A program made the translations under genes and the position numbers. A stretch of 64,000 bases of DNA from Epiperipatus broadwayi (taxonomy: Eukaryota; Onychophora; Udeonychophora; Euonychophora; Peripatidae), in assembly GCA_028023455.1 (NCBI GenBank), contig JAQFVV010000030.1:2066501-2130500 (forward strand). Direction: 5' to 3'. Numbering within the stretch: position 1 is the stretch's first letter; every line of letters begins with the position of its first letter. Shown one piece after another: positions 48,662 through 60,545 of this stretch. A model generated the notes under the pieces. That model was given only the letters and a program-made list of their open reading frames with translations, made no database searches and was not told the DNA's origin.

Positions 48662-49040
48662 GCATCATCATCATCATCAACCATTTTCAGTCCACTGCAG
48701 GATGAAGGTCTCTCCAAGTTCAGTTCATCTTTTCCTATCTTTAGCTTCTCTTCTCCACATTACCCCTGCACACTTTCTTATTTCATCCATCCATCTCACA
48801 TGTGGTCTCTTTCTGGGTCTTTTACAATCTCTTGGAATCCAGTTTAAAATTTCAATTGTTCATCTGTTATCATCTCTTCTAACAATATGTCCAGCCCAAC
48901 TCCACTTCAGTCTTTTAATTTTTTCAATGAGGTCAGTAACACCTGTTTGTTCTCTTATCCATACATTACGTTTTCGATCTCTTCGTTACTCCCAACATGC
49001 ATCTCTCCATACTTCTTTGCATACTATAACACAATTTAAG
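48662..49040 (-). mobile_element. RTE-type LINE 3' end, truncated copy 3 (longest)
   Basis: On the - strand: REQTGVTDLIEKIKRLKWSW then AGHIVRRDD, WTIEILNWIPRDCKRPRKRP then HVRWMDEIRKCAGVMWRREA, and ELGETFILQWTENG, ending with a (TGATGA)n tail (ATCATCATCATCATCAACC at 48663 on the + strand). The LKWSWAGHIVRR segment is typical of the conserved C-terminal region of RTE/BovB-like and related ORFs. Stops occur (TGA for W or R). Confidence 0.82.
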
Positions 49041-50830
49041 TAGTTTAATCAAAGGAGATTGTAACCTAGCTGGAACAAACTATTATCACCATTCATGAAG
49101 TTTCTGTAATTAGGATTGCCAATCATTTCATCTGTAGTTACATTCACCAATCCATACTTTCAAACAACATACATTTTTATTGTGATCTGGGCATATATTT
49201 TATATATCAATTCAAGCTCACAATCATTATTACCAGTATAGATATTAATTATTCATGGATTCTGATATTTGATTATAACTGATCATTAAAGCTTGAAAAC
49301 ATGATTGCATAGAATTCAGTTACTTCATGATATAATCAGTATTTCTAATATGAATATTATACACTATAGTAACCTTTGTGTTGGAATCATTATTAATTAC
49401 TATAGTAACTTATACCATTACAAACATAATAATCATCAACATAACTTAATTGCACTCCAGTAACTAAATGTTAAACTATAATTGAATTCTAGTTACATAT
49501 AATTCTTTTATAGTCTGAACAGGCACTAACCTGTATTCAATGTGCTTTAAAATTTGCAATAATCAAGTATATTTTGCTGATAGAGGGATCTTCCAAACCA
49601 CGATCCAAGATAGCGACTTTTATAAAGATAAGAGCGGCCGTCTTATCTTTAACCTAAATGTCCATTTATATTCTGTGCACTCTAAATTAATTACTACTCT
49701 TCAATAATTCTTTTATGTTTTCATCGTTACCTAACATGAATTTATACCTGTTATATAAAATACTTCAGTATTGTACAAGATCTTAACATTTGTATATGAA
49801 TTTGTGTTTGTGATGCAGAATTTATACATTTCTTATAATAAATGTATAATATGACTTACCTTTCACTATAATTATTGTGAAATGGGGGGGAGGGGAATGC
49901 ATATTTGTTGATAGCTTTATCAAATTAGCAATTTTATTTTATAATGTGGATTAATAATAATAATAACATGATTTTCATAATATTTCTGTAATTTTGGACT
50001 AAGAAAAATCTCTAAATAACTCATGGATTACTTGAAAGATGAAATCCTTTTTATCAATTGAATTATTTTTAGACACAAAATTATTGATGAGCAAAAGGCA
50101 TTTTTATTTCCCCCTCAAAAAATAAATGATTACTGATAAAGATAATATAATCTCGCAAAATCTATAAAGGAATAAGATATAGATGTACCGGATAAAGAAG
50201 TCTCATGGTGTTGTTATTAGAGATCTGATCTGCTAGTGATAGAATTTAAATGGTGGCGTTTGGAAGGTTTATCAGGTATCTAAGTTTTTTTTTTTTTCAT
50301 GTCTTATAGCCAACGTACTAATCATTTTATTATTAATGGTAAGTTGTTATTTAGCTATTCTTGGATTAAGAGTAAAACAGGAAAGGATAATTGTCAAGTG
50401 TGAGGTCTAACCAATCAGACATTGGCTTGTCTAGTGAATAATGTCTTTTCCTTCACTGATCTTAAGTTGAAGTAACCTTAATTTTTAAGCAGTATGTTTT
50501 TCAAAATATCTGTCAACAGTAGCAATGCATTTATTGACAATATTTGGACTTTTGTTATAAAGGCTAGTAATACATTCATTTTTAAATCTCCAATGCAAAT
50601 TCTGGAGTAGATTTAGAATACACAAAAATAAAACTTAATAATATTAAATCAGGTATTATTATCAGATACTCCACATTTGTCCTTTTCACTTAAAGAAATT
50701 GATTATCAAGAAAGGTTTTTGACAGTATGATAATAGGCTAAAAGATACTACCATTTGAAAATAGTATTTTTTTTTTTTTTTTTAGAAACAAATTGTGTTT
50801 GTTTTTGGACGTTTTATAGCATTTAAAATG
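49041..50830. other. AT-rich stretch
   Basis: A poly-G patch lies near 49885-49895. No supported gene. Confidence 0.4.
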
Positions 50831-50967
50831 TACATTGTTTTTAACAAAGGCAAAACTCTCCATACAGTAGTGCCACCCAGTACCAACCAGAGTAATCGAT
50901 GGATGCCTTTATTAATAACAGATGTGCTAGCATAAGAAATGGTGATCATGTGATACATTGTTTTTAA
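50831..50967 (+). mobile_element. Minimal family 1 foldback with exact 14-bp target duplication
   Basis: TACATTGTTTTTAA at 50831-50844 and 50954-50967. The insert is only the inverted arm AAAGGCAAAACTCTCCATAC to GATGGATGCC, joined to the sense 3' block AACAGATGTGCTAGCATAAG then GTGATCATGTGA. It has no hammerhead. Confidence 0.9.
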
Positions 50968-51495
50968 ATAGGAAATGTTTTTAATTTTGTCGCTATGTGA
51001 TTATCTTAAGTATTTTTTTTTTTTTGTTTATATTTATGTCCAAATTGACAATCACAATGTTGTAAGCATAGGCTAATATTTTATGAATGATGAAGGTTAT
51101 AATTACGGAGCCAGCCAGTTGTGTATCATATTGTAATGTGAAGGAGGGCCTAATGATATTAAATGATGAGGATAACATTTGCAAGGATAAAAAAAGCATG
51201 GCTTTCTTTAATATCGATTGATATCTACTTACACACTAAATGATGCTATACTTATTTTTGAGATGATAATAAGCTTCAAGTTGGTTTAAAAAAAGAATAT
51301 CTAAAATTTTAAACATATTTATTAACAAATTGAAAACATGTAAACAAACATAAAGCATTAAGACAACAAATAACCATCAGGGCTTTACAAATAGAGTTGC
51401 TATTGTAAAGAAAATTATTAACATTTAATTACTATGCATATTGTTTTAGCCCATTTAAAATTAATGTTTCTAATATAATTTATATTAATAATAAT
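50968..51495. other. AT-rich stretch
   Basis: No supported feature. Confidence 0.35.
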
Positions 51496-51702
51496 GTAAT
51501 GTATGTGGGATTCGAACTTGGACTTTTACACGACTCTCAGTTCTCCATGCCATCTCATATTGCTGACCCATCTGATCACACACATGTTGAAAAGATAAAT
51601 AATCACCAATATGCATATTTCATGCTAAACCAGCACTCATCAGTTGGTCCAGATTAGTTGGGGGTTTTGTGAAAGTCTGAGTTCAAATCCCGCATACATT
51701 AC
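51496..51702 (-). mobile_element. Family 2 foldback: hammerhead plus tRNA-like segment
   Basis: The ends GTAATGTATG and CATACATTAC are reverse complements, and the arms continue through GGGATTCGAACTTGGACTTT against AAAGTCTGAGTTCAAATCCC. On the - strand the order is arm, hammerhead, then a segment ending AAGTTCGAATCCCAC, which contains a perfect B-box GTTCGAATCC, then an ATT-rich tail. A hammerhead combined with a Pol III-like box recalls the Smalpha SINE-like repeats of schistosomes (family knowledge). A clear A box was not identified. Confidence 0.75.
51600..51656 (-). ncRNA. Hammerhead ribozyme, family 2, well preserved
   Basis: On the - strand: outer stem I TAATC with GATTA, bulge TGG, inner stem I ACCAA with TTGGT, core CTGATGA, stem II GTGCT-GGTTT-AGCAT (five pairs, the first G-U), GAAA, stem III TATGCA, cleavage dinucleotide TA. 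+ strand positions: TAATC 51600-51604, ACCAA 51605-51609, TA 51610-51611, TTTC 51618-51621, TCATCAG 51637-51643, TTGGT 51644-51648, GATTA 51652-51656. Every conserved core base is present. Cleavage would follow A, permitted at the H position although C is more usual. Confidence 0.78.
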
Positions 51703-52194
51703 ATATATATATATGCAGGTTTAAGCCTGTATAGTGTATTAATAATAATGATAAATTTGAATATAGAGATTAGTTAATATGGCTTAAATATTAGAATTAA
51801 AGAAATAGACTAAATAGATATCTTTCATTCTATCAACCTTTTATTTTGTTTATTTAATTTTCTAAAATTAAAACTGAATTCTGTCTTATTTTAATTTTTT
51901 TTTTTTTAGAAAACAAAATTACATAGAATGAAGATTTTATATTAAGAATTATATGATAAACTTTATTAAATCTTTTTTAATATTTAATTCAAATATTCAA
52001 GTTTTATCCACTTTCTATTATATTCACCATCAAAAGTTGCAACATAGAGATATAAGAAAATCACTCTATGGTTTAACTTGGGCAGTATTGCAAGTTAAAC
52101 ATATTTATTTAATTAAACTGGCATTTTTTTATTTGGTTTGGCATAGTTTAATTTTTGTTTTCAGATATAATAGAAAACACATCTAAACATTTTA
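51703..52194. other. AT-rich stretch
   Basis: The open frame at 51953-52186 has no recognised features. Nothing else was found. Confidence 0.35.
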
Positions 52195-52560
52195 AAATAT
52201 CATCATCAACCATTATCAATCCACTGCAAGATAAAGGTCTCTCCAAGTTCAATCCATCTTTTCCGATCTTTAGCTTCTCTTCTCCACATCACCCCTGCAC
52301 ACTATTATTTCATCCATCCATCTCACATGTCTCTTTCTGGGTCTTTTACAATCTCTTGGAATCCAGTTTAAGATTTCAATTGTTCATCTATTATCTCATC
52401 TAGCAATATGTCCAGCCCAACTCCACTTCAGTCTTTTAATTTTTTCAGTGAGGTCAGTAACACCTGTTTGTTCTCTCACCCATATATTGCATTTTCAATC
52501 TCTTCTTGTTACTCCCAACATGCATCTCTCCTTACTTCTTTGAGTTGTCTGAAGTCTCTG
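52195..52560 (-). mobile_element. RTE-type LINE 3' end, truncated copy 4
   Basis: Same tail as 48662-49040, from VTDLTEKIKRLKWSWAGHI through RDCKRPRK to the TTGATGATGATA end at 52198. It has a small deletion at the position of CCACATGTGAGATGG. The two - strand copies stop at similar 5' positions (within about 20 codons). Confidence 0.78.
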
Positions 52561-52999
52561 TATATATGTCCAAATAAATACTTTAAAATGCATCGATGTC
52601 TGTGTTAAATGACGTATTCTGGTTCCAGATAATAACAAAAATATAATAATGTGATGTGTATACTTCTTGCCCATTTCACAACTTTTTTAATCAAAATTTC
52701 ATATTCAATTGGTATTTTTTAATAATTATTTTAACTACAGTTTTTTTAATTCAGTTATGGCAACTTTCAGAGACAAGAATTTAAGTTTTAAATGATGAAG
52801 AAAATGCTATGGTGAATAAACAACTGAAGAAAACTTCAAAAAGAAAAATTAAAATCATTATCAAAAGGCGTGTATTAAAATGCAGAAAATAAATATTCCT
52901 ATAATTACAATGAAAGATGTTTTCTGCTAAACGACTGCAAGATTTTACTATGGATTTGGGCGATAGCAACATGTATGAGAAAAACATATATATTAAAGC
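52561..52999. other. AT-rich stretch
   Basis: No supported feature. Confidence 0.35.
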
Positions 53000-53168
53000 C
53001 TTAATATAATAATCAATCTAAATAAAATTTAAACAAACAACCAATCATATTTACAATTATTTAATTATCAACCTGGCTTAAGAATTGAAAGCCAGATTAG
53101 TAATTAAATAATTGTGAATATAGTTGGTTGCTTGTTTCAATTTTATTTAGATTGATTATTATATTAAG
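53000..53168. repeat. 80-bp inverted repeat with a 9-base loop
   Basis: 53000-53079 and 53089-53168 are reverse complements at roughly 90 percent (CTTAATATAATAATCAATCT against AGATTGATTATTATATTAAG at the outer ends). It should form a long hairpin. No coding or target duplication was recognised. Confidence 0.85.
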
Positions 53169-53659
53169 TATATATCTATAACAACATTGTGGACGAATAA
53201 TTTTTACGTTGGATAATTGATCATTGTATATATTAAATCCTTCGTCATTAAACATGTTATAAACAAAGATAGTAAAGATATGATAGTAACTTAAAAACTA
53301 AAGTGGAAATCAAAAAAATTTTTCATTGTTAAAAAAAATGATAATTTAGTAAGAATAAATGAGCTAACAGTGATATATGAGAACTAATATTTAAGTTTGA
53401 ATACAAGAAACAATGTTAATTAGATAGCCATTTGCTTTTAAGTAGCAAAGGATTAAGTTTCTGCGTATGTTAAAATTTCATTATACTAATTTTTGATCTA
53501 CAAGACTAGTTTTCTAGTTAATAGTCAAAATAAGAGTCATAGATCACATGACCCTATCTCTTAAGCTTGTAAGTTATAAACAGTGAGGATTGCCAATTCC
53601 TCTACAAGCTTTATGATAAATGCTTAGCCAGAGCCAGCACTTAAAATATCTCTGTCAGG
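53169..53659. other. AT-rich stretch
   Basis: No supported feature apart from the sequence leading into the hammerhead at 53673. Confidence 0.35.
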
Positions 53660-53672
53660 AACCTCTCCCCAA

Positions 53673-53715
53673 ACCCCTGACCATGGTTTCGTGCTTTGGC
53701 ACTCCTCAGAGAGGT
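53673..53715 (-). ncRNA. Hammerhead ribozyme, family 3, canonical core
   Basis: On the - strand: inner stem I ACCTCT with AGGGGT (six pairs, one G-U), core CTGAGGA, stem II GTGC-CAAA-GCAC (four Watson-Crick pairs starting with the preferred G-C), GAAA, stem III CCATGG, cleavage dinucleotide TC. Beyond an internal loop, GAACC at about 53727-53731 can pair with GGTTC at about 53659-53663, giving an outer stem I helix. This is the only motif in the window with every element canonical, including the G-C next to the core. Confidence 0.82.
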
Positions 53716-54419
53716 GTCAGGGTAGGTTCAGACACGAGATCTATATTGGAAGTATACAGTTAATTTTTTAATAACATTGACATTCCAATTGAAGGAAGGC
53801 ATAACTAAGAGTGGTGGGTAGATTACTTGGAAAGTCAAGATAAATGACAAACTACTATTTATAATTGAGAAAGAGATTTAGTAAAAGTTTTATATCAAAA
53901 GAGTATCGTTAAGAAATGCAACATAAAATATCTAATAAGAAGATTAAATATTTAATTACATATTATGTATCAAGAGAAGAAAACATTAGTTTATGGGCAT
54001 ATGATTCATAATTCCTTTTCATTCAAAAAAGAAACTTACAAATCTGGCTGGCTTGTACAGTAGATGGTGCTACCAGAGAAATCTTATGCAATACTATGCA
54101 CTTGGAAGAAGTTTAGTAGCTGAATAATAATCAAATAAAGTAACAAATAATATTATTGCGTAAAAGAGAGTAGCCAAAAAAATTGTTATGTTGCTGATAA
54201 ATTTTATACAGAAAATTTAAGAGTTGTTACATCTTGTTGCTTAGAAATTGCTTTGTGAATAATAGAAAAAAATGGACAAAATAGTTATCAGTCATAGAAG
54301 AAAAATAATTGGGAAAAATTATAATATTAATGATGTGTCTGTAATTTTAGTCTAATCTGTTACTTATGGGTATCTAATAGAAAACTATTATCATGTATTG
54401 TGTACATTTTTATTGACAT
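53716..54419. other. AT-rich stretch
   Basis: No supported feature. Confidence 0.35.
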
Positions 54420-54640
54420 ATTGTTAGAACAGATGATAATAGATGGACAGTTGAAATCTTAAATGGGATTCCAAGAGATTGTAAAAGACCTAGAAAGAGA
54501 CCACAAGTAAGATGGATGGATGAAATAATGAAGTGTGCTGGGATGATGTGGAGAAGGGAGGCTAGATATGAGAGAAGATAAATTGAACTCAGAGAGATCT
54601 TCATCCTGCAGTGGATCGATAATGATGATGATATGTATAT
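54420..54640 (+). mobile_element. RTE-type LINE 3' end, truncated copy 5
   Basis: Encodes the DRWTVEILNGIPRDCKRPRK-type tail with substitutions, through KCAGMMWRREA to a CAGTGGATCGATAATGATGA end at about 54632. 5'-truncated near TTAGAACAGATGATAATAG. Confidence 0.75.
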
Positions 54641-56379
54641 GTGTATTAATATAAGGGTATTGTTAAATATCTTGTACCATTTGATATTCTGGAGTATGGG
54701 AATAGTCTAGTTAGAAGGGTAAAAATTAAAAATAGTGTCTGCGATAGGTCCTATTCACTATTGTGTAATGGATCAGATATATATGTAATATGTGCATTTC
54801 TTGCAAGAATATCTTTAAATTCATTAAGCTAAATTATTTTATGAAGACCTTTATTCTATATAATTATTAATTACATCAATAACTATTTTTAGCATCAAAG
54901 ATGAAAGAGTTTTCTAATTAGAAAATGTTAATTAATCTTACTGAAAATTTTAATTATGAATATTTTAATCACGTCTCTACTTTGACCATAATTTATTTTT
55001 TTACACCATACCTAATAACTTTAAAGAGATTAACCATGTTAATTAACATCTTAAAGAAACAATGTGTGTGTTATATAGTTATACTTTTTGAGAATCAAAG
55101 AAATTGATAAAATGAAGATATTGTTATGTGATCTTTCCATAATGACTTTATATTGCAAGGGGAAAATATTTTAAGAATTTATTAGTTTGATTATAGTTTT
55201 CATAAAAATCATCATTAATGAACTAGTTCTATTTTGATTTCTTGTTAGGAAAAGCTATTACATAGTTTTCAGAATTTCTTTTAACTAAATGGTCTTTTCA
55301 CTAAACTCCTTTTATAATTATTCTATATAATAATTATAAGCATATAAAGATTACGGTTTTCATTTCTTTTAAAACCAAGCATGAGAGTTACCTGAAAATA
55401 AGCAATGCACAGTAAGAGTATCTTTGATTGCCATATAGGATATGATGTTGAGCACCAACTTGCTAGATCATGTTTTCAATATAAACAGTTTTTTCTTATC
55501 TTTGTGCTTTTTTCTCAATCTTATTTCATTTTATTTTATTTTTATCTTAATGTCTTCACTCATTTAGTTTTATATAAAGCCCAATTAACATGAGTTTCTC
55601 ATGCCATTAGGACTATTTCTCTAATCTATGATAATGGAATGGTGCATCGATGTTTTAATCCTTTAATTATATATATATATATTGGTTCTGATTCAAATGT
55701 GTTTATATGCTTGAACATATAAAGTATGCAAAAACTTTTAGCTTTGTCAAAGCAGAAATAGAGACAGATTTAGCACTCTAAAAGTACTTAATTGTCATTT
55801 ACTTGAAGCATTATAAACAATAAATGCCTCACTTTAGAATTAGTTATCTGAGTCAGGAGTTTTATTTATCAAGTGACTGGATGCAAGCCATATTTAAGGA
55901 TTCTCCTACTTACCACAATATGGAAGCCTCTCTATGATGTAGTCAAACTATTTTCTGGATTGCTGATTTAACTGTTAAAAATCGTAATATCAGTAATGAT
56001 ATTTGTGGCAATACAGATAATAGTGATCATGAATTATTTACTTTTTTTTCTTATGTGTACATTTATATGGAAATCATCATCATTATCGAGTGCTGTAAAA
56101 GTTGGGAGATGTCGAAAAAAATTGAAACTAAAGAAAATCATCAAGAAAAACACCCTGATTGAGAAAAGAAAGTGTGTTTACCTTATTTTCACTTCAACTT
56201 GCTATTTCCATATGAGCTATAATAATTCTAGACTTTAATAAAATCATAAATATTTAATAAAATAATAAATTTGAATTTCTCATGGTTTTATAATAATAAT
56301 CTGTGTACTTTTATTTTCTTTAATCATAAAACTCCTTGCAACTATTGTTTCTTATTTCAAGATTTAACTAATAGTAATA
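54641..56379. other. AT-rich stretch
   Basis: No supported gene. Short open frames at 54925, 55405 and 55996 lack domains. Confidence 0.35.
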
Positions 56380-56550
56380 TTACTAGATTGTAAAAGACCC
56401 AGAAAGAGACTACGTGTGAGATGGATGGATGAAGTAAAAAAGTGTACAAAGATGACGTGGAGAAGAGAAGCTAAAGATTGGAGAAGATGGATTGAACTTG
56501 GAGAGATCTTCATCCTGCAGTGGACTGATAATAGTTGTTGATGATGATGA
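56380..56550 (+). mobile_element. RTE-type LINE 3' end, truncated copy 6 (shortest)
   Basis: Starts within the RDCKRPRKRLRVRWMDEVKK segment and ends GTTGTTGATGATGATGAA at about 56550. Confidence 0.75.
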
Positions 56551-59500
56551 ATCATAATCTGTGTTTTCTAAAAATAAGGCTAGAAAATTTAAATACAGGG
56601 TTGAATAATAACTTATCTCGAGGTTAATCCAATAAATGCATAGCTATAAAGTCTTTTTATGCATTCCAGGATATGATAATGTGAAAGGGGTTTTATGTAC
56701 ATCATATTATCCAATAATATTTTACATTTCAATAGCATTAACACAATAATGATGTATTCAATCCAGATAAGTTTTAGGTAAAGTTTATATTTCAAATATA
56801 ACCTTTAATATCATGAATATGGAATGAAATGACAATGTTTATTTAAGAATGACAATGAGAAATATTAAAATTAACAATTTATTGCATAATATAAAAGTCA
56901 CTTAATAAGAACAAATAACAACAATAATAAAAATATATAATGCATTTAACAAATATTGTTTGTTCCCTAGACTAATTTAAACTCTGGATATATCAAGTAT
57001 TTTGTCATACCGTGTTGTGAAGACATTCACATTTATAGAAATAGGTTGTATTTACTATTTCACAAAATAACCTCAATTTAATACTGGAGGATAATAATTA
57101 TAATCGTAAAATACCAATGCCTTGTGAATGTTCATAATTGAGTTATTTTATCAATCAGTTATTCATGAACCCCATTTACAAATATTGGTAAAATTCTCAC
57201 TCTTCTAATGTAAGTAAGTACCAATCATTGCTTAACAGACCTAGATGATAATTTACCACATTGGACTTATTTTGCCTCAAGATCCTTTTCCCGATTCAAT
57301 TTCAGGTTTGAGCATCAAGTGTTACTTTGCAAACAGGAATATACTTAAATCACCAAACTGCTTTATTATATACTAGATAACAGTGGAAAATTAATACTAA
57401 TAAGTACGAGTGATATATATAAAATTCCTTACAGATTTACTCATCTACATAAAGATAATTAACTTTGTCCACTTTGAGATCAAAATATTAAGAACTCTTA
57501 AGTATTAATATTTGGCAATAGCCATTTAATATAAGTTTGTTAAATACTTACATTTGTACAATACAATCTTAAAATAACTTCCATTAAATCCCTTTTAATC
57601 TTATCACTAATAATATTAAATAAAATATCTATTATCTGACTAGTGTAGTATCTGTGAAATTTTTTTTTATATTAACAAACACTAATGTGAAATTTCGAAA
57701 ACGTATGAAAATCCATTTGGTTTATTGAACAATTCATTTATATCCATTCTGAAATAGTGTAGAAGTATTACATTCCATTTAGTATGCTTATTAATTTAAG
57801 ATAATCCATTCTTAAGATTACTTATAACTTGGTCATTTATTATGTCTAATATTTGTTTAGAGGATTCATAATTCTGGAGTAACATTTAGATATTTCTTTA
57901 TAATCCATTATCCTTCAAATATTCACATATTTATAACATAATCCTTAATACACATTTGTAATTCATTATAAGTAGCAGCTTAATTCCTTTGCACAAATTT
58001 TATCCATAAATTTACTATTCAGCACTTCATTAATTCAAAATATAAAATTAATCTATTCACTTTGCAACCTTTAATCTATTAGATCTCAAATCACTGATAA
58101 AGCAGTTTTAATCCATAGTGAGAAAAATCTTTATTCTTTTAAATCAAAACGTTTCTTTAGCAACAAATTTATAATCAGCATATTTGAGTTTTAAAACTAC
58201 TGTTATTTTAAAATAGGTTTTCTTTTTATAACTGAAGACTAGATTGAATTCACATTCTTTAGACTTATAAATATCCTTTCTTGTAATGAAGAAAATAATT
58301 ATTTTATAATAGCTTATGGAGAATACCTTAGCAAACTTGTTTAAAATTAAGAAATACAATTTTTTCAAAATCATTATTCAACTGAAGGAAAATCCAGTGA
58401 TTTGTTAAATATTGAACCAGCAATTCCACAAATTTATCTATTTCTATCATCAGTTGATTACAAAAATGACATTTCTTGATATAAAAGATTTATGAATTAA
58501 ATCTATGATTTCTTGTTATTTTGTTGTGGTCTTTCTTCTGGAATGATGAGAAGTGAGATGTCTAGTCAAAAGACATCTGCCCAGATGTTACCTTGGCCTG
58601 TCATTAAAGAGATAAAAACAAAATGTTTTTTTAAAATTTTAGACCAGTTTAGGTTATACATGCACTGGAAACGTATAGAGAGCTGCTTGGATTTTCCCAG
58701 CTTAACCTCATATGTTTTATCGCATGTTTGGATGACAATATTCTCCATCTTATATTGGGTTGAAGTTTGTCATAGTTTGTACTGCTAAAATGTTAAAGTT
58801 AAGATTTTAAAACAAAGGTGATAAAGACTTGCATTTCCATGTTTCAAGACAAAATAATTTTACAAATATTTATTCAAAATAAATCGTAAATCCCAAATTT
58901 CTCATGTATTTATTTTACACCTTTTAAGTTGATTTTTTAATGAGTAATTTATTAAATAAGCTTTTTTTCAGCAAACTAAATCCATCTTTACTACATCTAC
59001 AATTTTAAACATTGAAATATGAAAGGTTCCAACCACACTCACTCGCACGCAACATATAAAATGCAGTGATTTTATTTTACATAAAATATAATGCTGTATT
59101 TACAATCCTATTTTTTATTTCTATTTTTGAATTATTAGTTGTGTATGTGTTGTACTTTTTATTTATATAATTTTATTTCTTAATAAAATAGCAGTGAAAG
59201 CGTATGTATTTTCTTCATACAAAGTTAATAGAAGTTTATTAGATATTTAAAAAAATAAGCTTTGAAAGCTATTAAGAATGCTTTATAGTATTATAGTTCT
59301 TATAAAAATTGATATGAGAGACTTTTATATGATAATGATTATGTTGTATTTGTTTACAATCAATGAAAATGATAAATACATTTGGTTAACCATAAAAATT
59401 AAATTAATCAAAGCCAATAAAATTTCTTTAGATTTAAAAGAGTCAATTTATAGTGAGACTGTAATATTACAATATATATATATTACAATACTACAAATCA

Positions 59501-60311
59501 ATGTCTGTATTTCTTCAAAATAATATACGTAAACTTATAAATAAATATTAGAAAATACAGTAACTAAAATTTGTTAAAAATATATATATATATAAACATC
59601 ACTTAGGAGCACTTTCAACTATCATTGTAGTCTTTGTCAACTAATACTTTGAAAGGTCAACTTTCCCATAATTTCATGATCTTAACATTTGCTGCCTGCC
59701 TTTTGATCAAGTTTTGCTTGTATTTATATATTAACATAGTTTCCTTGAATTTTCTTTTATTATTATTTCTTTCAGTTTGCAATATTTTTACGTTATTATA
59801 ATTGCAATCAAAAACATATATAGATGATTTATTATGGTCATAAAAAACAGAAGCTCATAAATTATCATTATCTTTAGAATTTTGTTTCATATTTTGAACT
59901 CTTTTTAATAACAACAAGTGCTCTTTTGTTCTTTTCTCCAATATGCATCTTGACTCATCTATATATACGCTACCATATCTACACATTCATTTACTGTATT
60001 TTCTAATATTTATTTATAAGTTTACATATATATATATTACATATTTTTTTGGAATATGTAAAATCATTATGGATGTTAATTCTTCAAGATCTAAATGCGA
60101 AAGTTCATTTATAACTAAAGAGTTATTAAAATTAAGATTCTCCATAAGTTACTCAATCAAATTCATCATCTAGTGATGTGGATGGAATTTATTTTGAACA
60201 GGTAGATGGCTATAAATTTTCTTTTGACAGGCATATTACTAAATGTTAAATTGCATTATTGCAAAACCTAACTTGGGATCTTTTTGTCTTGAAAATTATT
60301 TATATACAAAA
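56551..60311. other. Long stretch without recognised genes
   Basis: AT-rich. The open frames at 58513-58788 (+) and 58566-58748 (-) overlap each other and carry no domain. (TA)n runs lie near 59581 and 60029. Confidence 0.4.
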
Positions 60312-60545
60312 TAACTCAGTTGGTTAGAGCATTTGCTTTAAATTTCATATTCAAGAATCTAAAGGTGTGAGTTCAACTTCTAAGTGAATATTGTCACTTT
60401 GCATATAGGCCAGCAACACCTGAAGAAGAGTGGAGAATAATACTACTCGAAACATTGCGTAATTACTAACCTGTATTGTCTATTTGTGTGTTATTACTAA
60501 CAAGTTGTTTGTATTTGGAAAGTTTAAATAAAGTTTAAAATTTTC
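60312..60545 (+). mobile_element. tRNA-headed SINE with CTGAAGAAG hairpin tail
   Basis: TAACTCAGTTGGTTAGAGCA at 60312-60331 is a tRNA D-arm and A box; AGTTCAACTTC at about 60370-60380 is a degraded B box. The body continues to CTGAAGAAGAGT...ACTCGAAACATTGCG (60419-60464) and a tail TTACTAACAAGTTGTTTGTA, TTTAAATAAAGTTTAAAATT shared with 23985-24130. The tail hairpin resembles that at the 3' end of the Penelope-like element. Confidence 0.72.

Noticed and set aside
48632-49043. Two overlapping + strand open frames of 71 and 127 codons
   Set aside because: They are antisense to the RTE-type LINE tail encoded on the - strand.
51510-51530. Functional tRNA gene
   Set aside because: The B box is perfect, but no cloverleaf with acceptor stem and anticodon arm can be drawn.
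58513-58788. 91-codon open frame overlapping an antisense open frame
   Set aside because: No domain, splice context or composition shift; not distinguishable from chance.
60419-60464. CTGAAGA...GAAAC resembling a hammerhead in the SINE tail
   Set aside because: No stem I partner and no plausible stem III plus UH cleavage site, so it is treated as a hairpin motif only.
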